Of a stretch of 64,000 nucleotides of DNA, positions 11,116-19,095 are shown piece by piece. The notes below the pieces were generated by a model. That model made no database searches, was not told the origin of the DNA, and saw nothing but the letters and a program-made list of their open reading frames with translations. Origin of the DNA: Isoetes taiwanensis (lineage: Eukaryota; Streptophyta; Lycopodiopsida; Isoetales; Isoetaceae); contig JAJEKV010000074.1 in assembly GCA_021234155.1 (NCBI GenBank), forward strand, positions 3,238,532 through 3,302,531. Reading direction: 5' to 3'. The stretch's first letter is position 1, and every line of letters starts with the position of its first letter. Position numbers and translations under genes: made by a program.

Positions 11116-11777
11116 TCCTCTATTAGCTTGGCTACCTGCTTGGGTAGTTTGCTTACTGATTTATCTTCTTTATCTTCTGGTGCCTCTTCTTCGGCAAGTT
11201 CTAATTTGAAGATGTATACAACTTGCTCCCTTTTGATGCATCTAAGTAACTTCTTACTCGACATACATTGCATTATAGGTGTCACTTGCTTACCTGTGAT
11301 TTCTATGATTTTCCCGTTGGGCGTTGTGAGCTTCACCTTCCGCTCTCCACAATCTATTTGTGCTTTTGCCGGGTGGAGGTATTCCATACCTATGATGAGG
11401 TCATATTTTCCAATGTTCATGATCTACGCCCCATTTTAGATATTGATGCGGAGTAAGTCTATATTGAAATTCAACCTCTTCTTGGCGGTGTGCACGATGG
11501 CTCGCTAGCTAACACTTTGGCACGGGCTTAGACTTCCTTGTTTTTCAACTTTAGCATTTTGGCCATCCTTGGTGATGCAAAATTGTGGGAAGCGCCCACG
11601 GTCTATGAGGACTATAAAGGATTTGGCGGCTATCTTACCAATCGTGGATATTACTTGGTACCGGCTCTCTGCGCTTTCTGTATCTATGGCGGCAAAGATG
11701 TGACACTCACCATGAATAAAAAGTCGCGTCGCCGTCCCTCCTCTTCTTCGGGGTTCTCCCAACCTCCCATCTCCCAA
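11016..11777 (-). pseudogene. Retropepsin (aspartic protease) region
   Basis: The frame 11777-11505 contains FIVLIDRGRFPQF at the place of the retropepsin active site; normally the box is D-S/T-G-A, so Asp is kept but Ser/Thr is Arg. After a frame change, 11420-11016 carries KYDLIIGMEYLHPAKAQIDC, the hydrophobic-hydrophobic-G block typical of the C-terminal half of gypsy proteases. An acidic linker ([12 protein letters not shown]) leads to RT. The protease is likely inactive in this copy. Confidence 0.75.
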
Positions 11778-11819
11778 GTCTTTGCATTCATCGCGAGCGG
11801 CGGTTATTGTGTTCTATGC

Positions 11820-13076
11820 CCTATTGGAAGCGCTTTTCTTTCGGAATGGAGTCGAGGAACTGCTTGACTGTCTTTGAGTAATTTGAGCCTCCCCCTTGTC
11901 CTTTATCTTTGAAGTTGACCTGCTTTTTCTTCTGGCTGTTTCCATTGATTTCCCGTGTATGGTGTCTTGGCAGGTGACGGACTGGTTGCTCTTGGGCTCT
12001 GGCGTCCATGCGCTTTTCCTTTGTCATACCTTTGCTTGGGTTCATTTTTGGGGGTCACGTCCTTGTAGGCTCCACGGCCTTTGCGCCCGCCCTCTCGATC
12101 ATGGGCGGGTTCGGGCTCTAACTATCTTCCAGTAGATCCTCATTCGGGCCCTCCACATAGCCTTCCACCGCTCTTCTCTCGCTGAGTTTCGGCACATACA
12201 ACCTCAACCTCATGAACTCTTCCGTATATTTCTGTACGGATTTGTTCCCCTGTTGCAACCCGTGGAATGCTTGCATCTGATGGCACTTGTGCTCTCTTGG
12301 GACATAGTGTCGTTTGAAGGCCCTTCGCGAACTTTGTGAACTGCACTTGTCTCGCTCATTCCATGGGCTTTGGCATAGCCCCTCCACCAAACCGGGGGCT
12401 GCCCTTTCAGGTTAGCGGTGGCTACTCTGCCCTTATCTTTATCCTTCATACCATAAGCATTTTCCGTATTTCGCTCATCTCGTCGTCTAGCCATGCCCGG
12501 CTTCCATCCCGATCGTTTTTGGGAAAACTGTTCCAGCTTCTTGGGCTTTTCCACACATTACTCAAGGCCGAAGTCGACCTTCTTCGGTAGTCGGTTTGAC
12601 TGGTTGTTTTCTTGGTTATTCTTTCTTCCCTTGAGGGTGATTCTTCTGTTTCATCCTCGGACTTCGAGCTTGAGTCCAGAATTTTGTCTGAATTTGGAGC
12701 TAGAAGATCTGCGCCGGCTCCTCTTTTTCTCTTTTCCCTTGTGCTGCGAACGGGCCTCTGGGGGCTACACATTCTGGTCTTGCCTGTTTCTTCCCCTGCC
12801 CGCCAACATGGTTTTTATTTCTTGCAGATCTGACCTCATCTGCGAAATTTCTTCCTCCGTCGATTGCATAATACTCTTGAATAGATTAGAAGGCTGGAAT
12901 TGTCTCTGATGGTGTCGATCGCCTTGGGCTTGGAATTCAAGATCGACATTCACGGCCGTTTCTAGCGCACATATTACATTAGCACCATTTATCATGAGTT
13001 CTTTTGTTGGTTGCATTGAGTGTTTGAATGATATGATTGTTAAGACAAAGATATCAAAAAGACATTTAAAATGCAA
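11820..13076 (-). pseudogene. gag polyprotein remnant
   Basis: The likely start lies near 13017, at MQPTKELMINGAN. Coiled-coil-like sequence follows (EEEISQMRSDLQEIKTML), then the capsid-type core spread over three frames (12554-12118) with HYVPREHKCHQMQAF and the GNKSVQKYTEEFMRL block that is diagnostic for Ty3/gypsy gag. A basic tail (12045-11821) has QKKKQVNFKDKGQGG. I could not find a clean CCHC knuckle. Several frameshifts make it non-functional. Confidence 0.8.
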
Positions 13077-13158
13077 TTCAAAAGATCTTATATTTTTATT
13101 AATATATAGCCGATATATATTAACTTAATACAATAGTCATGATTTTCATTACATAAAT

Positions 13159-14654
13159 TTACTGATGGGATGGGTGATCCTCAAGGAATTTCTTCACTTG
13201 GGCTGTACCCACTATACGTCCCAAGTTCCGGAGTATATCCCTTGATGATCCCCCTCTGATAGCTAATGCTAGCTCTTCGACCCGTCTATGTGCTGCTGTT
13301 ACTGCCAACCGACCTTGTCGAAGGTGAGGTACCGTGAAGTTAAAGATGCTCAAGGCTGTCCTACATGGTCGATCTTCTCTGATAGCCGGGCGTGCATGCC
13401 AAAACCAGATAGTGCTATCAGCATCTGGATGGCTTCCTCACCACGTGGGCTGAAGAGCTTATGAAATACTATGATTCTGCCGTCAGTTAGGAGCGGAAGA
13501 TAGTATTTCAGTGCTGCTCCGGGTATTCCTCCCCGTGCTCCCAAAGTAGACCTGTGCCTTGATACATGCTGATCAACCGGTACTTGCACTAGTTCTTCGT
13601 AATCGTGAAAGAGCGTTCGTACACTTGTTAAGCTCGTGGCTCTCCCTTGGAACGTTGGTAATGGTTCTTGTGAAGAAGATTCTGGTAGCAGTACTTTTGT
13701 TGTCTTCCCCCTTATTCCCATCTGCTCTTGGATTGCCAAAAACTCCTCTTCTGTAGGGAGTTGCTCTTCCGTCATCATGCCTCTGATGGTGCTATAAGCT
13801 TTGATATCTGACATGTTGTGTCCTGTGTATGTTGTTGGTTCCCTTACCTGGACTGAAAAGTCATCTGTTTCTTGGTCGATGAAATCCTCCAAGTCCGGCT
13901 GTTGCCGTAGAAGGTGAAGGAGTTCGTCGATGCGGTAGCCTCTGTCCCTGCATTCGGGAAGGTTTTTGATATCATTAAGAAACAAATACTCTTGCCCTTC
14001 AACTATAATCGGTGCTAGACTTGTTATTCCCAGCCCGATTGGTTGCGCTATCCTTGGTGTGCTCCTGTCAGCTTCGAATTGGGTAACATCCTATTCTGCT
14101 TCTCGGCGTTCTTCTTCTGGGTCCACTTCCATTTCTTCTTCGCTTTCTTCTTCTGTGTCTTCACTTTCTTCAGATGATTTTGCTATGGCCTCTTCGTACT
14201 CGAGCAGTAGTTGTTCGTCTGCCGCTGCATCCAAGGGTGTGACCTCTAGTGGCTGGATTGATGGTTCACCTACAACTGTTTGGGCCCTATAGAATAAATA
14301 CAGTACTAAGGCTGTATTGTAGGAGAAAAATCTCTTTCTATTGCTACTCAGGGTCATGTAATTGGGTAGGCGCTCGGTTCTATTCTGCAGTAGCTTGGCA
14401 ATGTTGGGTATATGATTAAGGGCTATTTGCAATGCAGTCTTTGGTACAAAGTACCCTATGCATGGGGGTACTTCTTGCAAGCTAGGAGCTACTTTCTCTT
14501 GGAATTCTTGCAGAACTTGCTGGTAGAAGGGGTTGGAGTTCAAGGTTGCCGACAAGTCAAATTCTTTATGGAAAACTTGAAATACTAGGTTAACATCTAC
14601 CTCAGCAACGTGGGGAGAGGCGCTGTACCAGCCGATGAAGGATGAAGTAGCCAT
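13159..14654 (-). pseudogene. ORF-B: extra ORF of the gypsy element, function unknown
   Basis: Starts at an ATG (14654) reading MATSSFIGWYSASPH and stays open to 14091. A single TAG follows, and the same frame continues (DVTQFEADRST...) to about 13390. A frameshift then leads to a last segment ending at 13159 in KKFLEDHPSHQ. Before the TAG the protein becomes strongly acidic (EESEDTEEESEEEMEVDPEEE). The segment after the frameshift, with ELALAIRGG and GRIVGTAQVKKF, weakly recalls histone H2B helix 3 and the C-terminal helix, but I would not assign it on this. It lies between the hairpin cluster at 14953-15237 and gag. The TAG may be decay or a readthrough site. Confidence 0.6.
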
Positions 14655-14952
14655 GAGGAGGGGCGTGCTGCCGATATCAAACAGAACTGGAAGCGCTTGA
14701 GGAGGCTGGAAGATCGCCTTGGGCGCAGGAGCAACTTTGTAGGTGTGGTTGAGAGGATATGGGGATATTTATAGGGATCTTGTACCCTAAAAAATTTAGG
14801 GTTTCTAAAACTTTTGGCATTTGGAGATGAAGTTGAATGTTTCTAGGTTAATTTGGGGCTAGAAATGGCTTGTACAATTTTAGGGTTCCAATGCAACAAA
14901 TTTCGACCGAATTGGATAGGTCTATCACAAGTTATGGACCTTGAAAGGTCGG

Positions 14953-15024
14953 ACCCCTCTAAGAGTGCGCGAGGAGGGTGTTAGGTTGGGACCTAAGTGG
15001 CCTTTGGCGCACTCTTGGAGGTGT
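14953..15024 (-). repeat. 72-nt double-stem hairpin, copy 1
   Basis: An outer stem joins cctctaagagtgcgc to gcgcactcttggagg (one mismatched pair). An inner stem joins ttaggt to acctaa across a 4-nt loop (tggg). It lies 213 nt from copy 2, between ORF-B and ORF-A. Confidence 0.85.
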
Positions 15025-15165
15025 TGGCCTACCTATGCCTAATGGGTGCCAAGAACAAGTTTAAAAAGGTGAATTCCTACTTATTTTCTTGTTTACTGCA
15101 GGTTTCTTTGGTTATTTACTTCATTTGGAGCAGGTAAGTGGCCAATCAAGGGCCCAGTTGGCTGG

Positions 15166-15237
15166 ACCCCTCTAAGAGTGCGCGAGGAGGGGGTTAGGTT
15201 GCGACCTAACTGTGCTCTGGCGCACCCTTAGAGGTGT
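15166..15237 (-). repeat. 72-nt double-stem hairpin, copy 2
   Basis: Same architecture and exactly the same length as copy 1. The inner loop is tgcg. It ends about 140 nt downstream of the ORF-A stop in the sense orientation. Confidence 0.85.
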
Positions 15238-15375
15238 TGGTCAAAATTGGACATTTGCTCCTTAACTACTATTTGTACTTATTCTAATGCACATTTAAAC
15301 AACTATATATCCTTTTTATTCAAAATTTTCATACATTACATATAAGCCTGTTAGTTACAAAAAGTAGCTTCTGTT

Positions 15376-16554
15376 CTATCTATCTGTCCTCTTGATGGAT
15401 TTAGCCAGTCTCATATCCTTTGGTTGAAGTGTGACCCTTTTTGCATGGAGCGTGCACGCCAGTGAATCCTCGAAGTGTTGCACGACTTCCATCTCTGCTG
15501 CTTCTTGTAAAGCGAGTAACATGTCGTTAGTTACTCGCTTGTTGGGGTCGAACTCCCACAAAATTTCTCGGACGAACCTCTGGAATGCAGCTCTGGGAAT
15601 CAGAAATCCGTAGCTCCATTGGAAGTGGCGGATTTCTCGCAGGGCTCTCGCAAAAGGGGAGTCTTGGGATCTCTTCATAGGTTTCTTCGGGGGCTCCGGG
15701 AGCTCTGGTGGAAGTATCAGCTGGAATGGCCGCCCTCCTTCGACATACCTACCCCTGCAGGTGCCTCGTGGTATCAACGATTAACTTCGGCGTGCATCTT
15801 TTTGTATATCGTGTAGTCTGCTAGCTCCTTCTTGTATCTCCTCTCGGGCCCTAGAGTGTAAGAGTCCCTGGCCGTCTTGTTTGCCTTCTTTGCGGTTGCT
15901 TTCTCCTCACCTAGCTTCTTTGCCTCTTGCCATTCTGAAAACGGTGGAGGTAGCGGCGGGGGTAGCTCAACTTGCGTCTCTGCCTGGTCTTGGGCTGGGA
16001 GTGGGTCCTCCTCTTGGGGTTCATCTGTATCAGGAAGAGGGTTCTGCTGCTTTTGGGAGGATTCTCCAGTCCCTAGAAGTACTTCTTCCAAAAAGTCCTG
16101 CAGATTACCGGATTCCTCAGACGAGGATGGAGGTTGGTCGCCTTCGTTGGATTCGTAGATGGCGGCCCGGCGTGAGGTCCCTCCCTTTCTTGGGCCGGGG
16201 TTCTTCTGTCATTACCCTTTTTTCTTTCCTGTCAGGTTCCTCCCTATTCTTTGTCCTCTGCTCTCGCCATTGGTCGTCTTCCCCTTCTGCAGCTTCTTCT
16301 TCTGCTTTCCTTCTCTCCTTCTCCTCCTTTCTCTTGGCCTTTTCTTCCCTTCTCCTTGCCTTTTCTTCTTTCTTCCTGGCTTTTTCTTCTTTCCTGCGCG
16401 TCTTTTCCAAGTTCCGATAGTACCTAGGTCGCCTCTCCATGTCGGCCTTCAGTTTCTCATCGGCATCTTTGAGCTTACGTTGTTGGCGAGGACTTGGTAT
16501 TTGGGCTTATCATCCTTCTTGGGCTTACGGGTGATTGCGTTTTGTTCTAGCCAT
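15376..16554 (-). CDS. ORF-A: histone H3/CENH3-like protein with long tail, inside the gypsy element
   Basis: The region starts with an ATG at 16554 encoding MARTKRNHP; MARTK is the start of plant histone H3 and CENH3. A frame break at 16527 is followed by a basic stretch KPKKDDKPKYQVLANN. A second break leads into KLKADMERRPRYYRN and a highly charged coiled-coil of RKEEKARKKEEK-type repeats (16440-16250). Next are an acidic and proline-rich linker (ELPPPLPPPFSEW, about 15965) and, after a third break at about 15780, the 133-residue frame with the histone fold. Small frameshifts separate the pieces, so this copy could not make one protein unless these are base errors. In the host, H3 packages DNA and CENH3 marks centromeres; what a retroelement-borne version does is unknown. 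It shares strand and position with the element and is flanked by its hairpin repeats. Confidence 0.8.
15379..15645 (-). other. Complete histone H3 fold domain
   Basis: All H3 elements are present without gaps. Helix N is ALREIRHFQ; helix 1 is AAFQRFVREILWEF; loop 1 is DPNKRVTN; helix 2 is MLLALQEAAE to FEDSLAC; loop 2 is HAKRVTL; helix 3 is PKDMRLAKSIKR. Counted by eye against canonical plant H3, about 43 of 86 positions are identical with no gap. LREIRHFQ and the LIP before helix 1 resemble CENH3 more than canonical H3 (which has REIRKYQ and LIRKLP). Loop 1 has the canonical H3 length, whereas plant CENH3 usually has extra residues there. The frame is uninterrupted to its stop. Confidence 0.88.
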
Positions 16555-16770
16555 TGTGACACTGTTCAATTCGGAGCAGGGCGTCAGAAGATCGGCTATC
16601 GGAAGGAGCTCGCAGAATCACGTGAGAAACCCTAAAAACTGAGCCTACCTCCCGTAATTTATAGGGTTTAATTTTTAGGGTTCGGTCGAATTGGTCATCT
16701 TGTTGTTTTGCTGGCGAAACTCTCCCCACCTTGAACCCAAGTGGAGTCTTCTTCAACTATCTCCCCTCAA

Positions 16771-16842
16771 ACCCCTCCAAGAGTGCGCGAGAAGGGGGTT
16801 AGGTCCGGACCTAACTGGCCCCTGGCGCACCCTTAGAGGTGT
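16771..16842 (-). repeat. 72-nt double-stem hairpin, copy 3
   Basis: Same architecture, inner loop ccgg. The changes in the outer stem (t to c at two places) remain G-U compatible in RNA of the element's sense strand. It lies 5' of the ORF-A ATG. Confidence 0.85.
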
Positions 16843-16983
16843 GGTCATGTTCTGCCCTAAACGTATCCAATTTACACTAATGAACATGCGTTTCCCACTA
16901 ATGTAAGTATTCTAAGCTCAATTCTACCATTTATTTCACACTTTGAGTTAGTTTTGAGTAATGTTTGAAGTCACTTTTAGGGG

Positions 16984-17055
16984 ACCCCTCCAAGAGTGCG
17001 CGAAAAGGGTGTTAGGTCGTGACCTAACTATGCTCTGGCGCACTCTTAGAGGTGT
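16984..17055 (-). repeat. 72-nt double-stem hairpin, copy 4
   Basis: Same architecture, inner loop cgtg, 213 nt from copy 3. The sequence between copies is AT-rich and not obviously conserved. Confidence 0.85.
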
Positions 17056-17197
17056 TGCTCTAAGTTGACTTTCATTTAGTGTTTTTCTGTGTTTTAACAT
17101 ACAAGTTTAGCTAATTCGAACTTTTTAGATGGGATTTCATCTTTTATTTTACCATTTGGGGTACTTATGGCCGAGTTTCTAGGGTTCACCTGGGGTG

Positions 17198-17269
17198 ACC
17201 CCTCTAAGAGTGCGCGAGAGACTCATTAGGTATGGACCTAACATGCTTCTGGCGCACCCTTGGAGGTGT
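17198..17269 (-). repeat. 72-nt double-stem hairpin, copy 5
   Basis: Same architecture, inner loop atgg, 214 nt from copy 4 and about 240 nt from the primer-binding site. It is the copy nearest to the 5' LTR and the most diverged in the arm between the stems. Confidence 0.85.
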
Positions 17270-17510
17270 CGGCCGAAAGTGCCTGAAAATTTATTAGGCT
17301 CTCTTAGGTGCTTATCCTCTATTTGCTCTATCTTACTTATGTTCTCTAATTATCCTAATTCTAGATAATTTCGAACTCTACCCCTGGAAGAAAAATTTTC
17401 CCACTACTTGCGGTTTGTGCTTGGGCTTTTATCTCCAAGACTGAATGTCTAGATTAGTTAGTTCCTATAGAATTTCGGTTAGTGCTCGATCCTGGTCTGC
17501 CAAGATCAGA

Positions 17511-17522
17511 GCTCTGATACCA
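17511..17522 (-). other. Primer-binding site (initiator tRNA-Met)
   Basis: The minus strand reads TGGTATCAGAGC, the standard plant LTR-retrotransposon primer-binding site complementary to the 3' end of initiator tRNA-Met. It lies immediately inside the 5' LTR. This fixes the element's orientation and its left/right roles. Confidence 0.9.
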
Positions 17523-17523
17523 T

Positions 17524-19095
17524 TAGACGGCCCGGCTCATATAATCGATGCCCCGATCATTATACAAACCGGAGATCATCCCTCAAACCAAACATCGCTT
17601 TTCGGTGATGTGAGGCCGCCCACCTAACATCGGGCTCTTGATGGTGGCCAAGAACTCGACGGGGAAGAATGGACGTGTCATTCATCCCGTCTCCCTCGAG
17701 GATAAAATTCTAGCTGCGGGCGTAAACAAAACATGAGCACATGACATCAATCAATAATAACATACCCACCTCGAAGGGTGGTCCACCATATCACAAAGAT
17801 TTGCATCAACACATCAAGACATCAACATAACATGGGGAAATCCTACCAGCTCGGACTTATGGGGATAGGCCCGACGGCTTGGGGTCTCCGGATAGCAATG
17901 GGCATAATTCATGGCAAATGGATTTGGCTGGTATAGGAACATGGTCGTTGGGTAGTCCACTCCATCCGCCCCTCCTGTGCATACTTTGCAGATAGGCTGA
18001 AAGGTATTGGAGCCTGGCCGTAGCCTGCCGGGTGAATAGCCAGAGGGGCTACTGCTACTGGGTTGCATCTCCCCAGCCCCGATGAGGCAGGAGGGGATCA
18101 CTCCCCCTCCAGAAGGTTCATGCCAATCACAAAGCAGCCAGAGCCACCGCCGATACGACTTGAACCCCTAGAAGATGACGCATCACCCAAGAGGTGTCGA
18201 GCCCATACCCTGCCCTCACGCAGTGCCAGGGTATTAGGCCTGGCTCACAACGTTCCCCGACCGTCGCTACGCACGAGAGGGATCAACTGTGATTAGACAA
18301 GACCTCCCTTGTCAGCCGGTCTAGCTCCGCCACCCACAACCAGGCGGGCTCTTATGCACAGGCCGCATTAATTGGGAATTAATGGGCTAAAACTAGGATC
18401 ATACAACTACTTGGGCTCTGGGTCTCTACCCCCCCTTCCCAATACACAAGAGTGGCGCATAGAATGATATAACATCATCACAACAGAACTGAAAATAATA
18501 GAATACACCTATTCTAATCTACCTAATCATACATGGTTAGGTTCCTTTGTTAGTGCCTATCATTCTTAGGTTGTAGGAGTCGCCTATAGCTAAGAATGAC
18601 TACGGATCCTATCGAATGAGAGCTGAAAACTCGGATCTAACTATCGGATCAACCACTAACCCGCTTCTTGGTTGGCTCCCACTCCTTTGAAGGCGTCTAT
18701 GCTGCTGGATCTCGAGATTGCTGGGCTTGAATCGAGCTGCAACTTAGGAATTCGGGTTCCTCTGCTACTGTTCAGGCGAAAAGGCGTCCAATGCTGCTCC
18801 AATCCGACCTATAGGGGCTGGAAACCGAAAGGGTTTCCCTTTTTAGGGTTTATGTCCCTTTTATCCCCACGAATTTAGGGCTGGTCCCTTTTGGTCAATG
18901 GGCCCTTGCCACATGGCAAAAAGATATTATATTCACATGTGGCCTTAACATGTGCAATATAATGGTTCACAGGGTCGTACCCTAGGGTACTACCCCTTTA
19001 TGGTCGCCGTGTACATGTCGTCTGAGTTGACATGTACTAGTGACGTGTCAGTATAATATACGTATTCATACCATATATTATCCTGGAACGTCACA
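17524..19095 (-). repeat. 5' LTR of the gypsy element
   Basis: About 1.57 kb. The minus-strand start TGTGACGTTCCAGG lies at 19095 and the other end abuts the primer-binding site at 17523. It is unusually long but otherwise a normal paired LTR with the copy at 5936-7471. In the sense orientation it would hold the promoter and polyadenylation signal; I could not place these with confidence. Confidence 0.85.

Larger units (their letters stand above)
5936..19095 (-). mobile_element. Ty3/gypsy LTR retrotransposon carrying a histone H3-like ORF (~13.2 kb)
   Basis: Read from right to left: 5' LTR 19095-17524, initiator-tRNA-Met primer-binding site 17522-17511, three hairpin repeats, ORF-A (H3-like) 16554-15376, two hairpin repeats, ORF-B 14654-13159, gag about 13076-11820, protease, reverse transcriptase, RNase H, integrase to about 8256, polypurine tract next to 7472, and 3' LTR 7471-5936. 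The domain order PR-RT-RH-INT is that of Ty3/gypsy. The body is a decayed copy: pol carries at least two in-frame stops and two frameshifts, and gag is split over several frames. The ~3.5 kb between primer-binding site and gag is not part of a standard element. Position between LTRs, same strand, and hairpins on both sides of ORF-A argue that the extra ORFs belong to the element. Confidence 0.9.

Noticed and set aside
13159-13353. Resemblance of LRQGR to the histone H4 C-terminus (RQGRTLYGF)
   Set aside because: Only five residues match and nothing else of H4 is present.
14091-14654. H2A-like helix in the first part of ORF-B (FFSYNTALVLYLFYRAQ)
   Set aside because: The similarity to H2A helix 2 is a few hydrophobic residues; the acidic patch and loop motifs are missing.
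15877-16635. Plus-strand frames of 93-179 codons opposite ORF-A
   Set aside because: They are antisense shadows of the Lys/Glu-rich coding strand, giving Ser/Phe/Leu runs.
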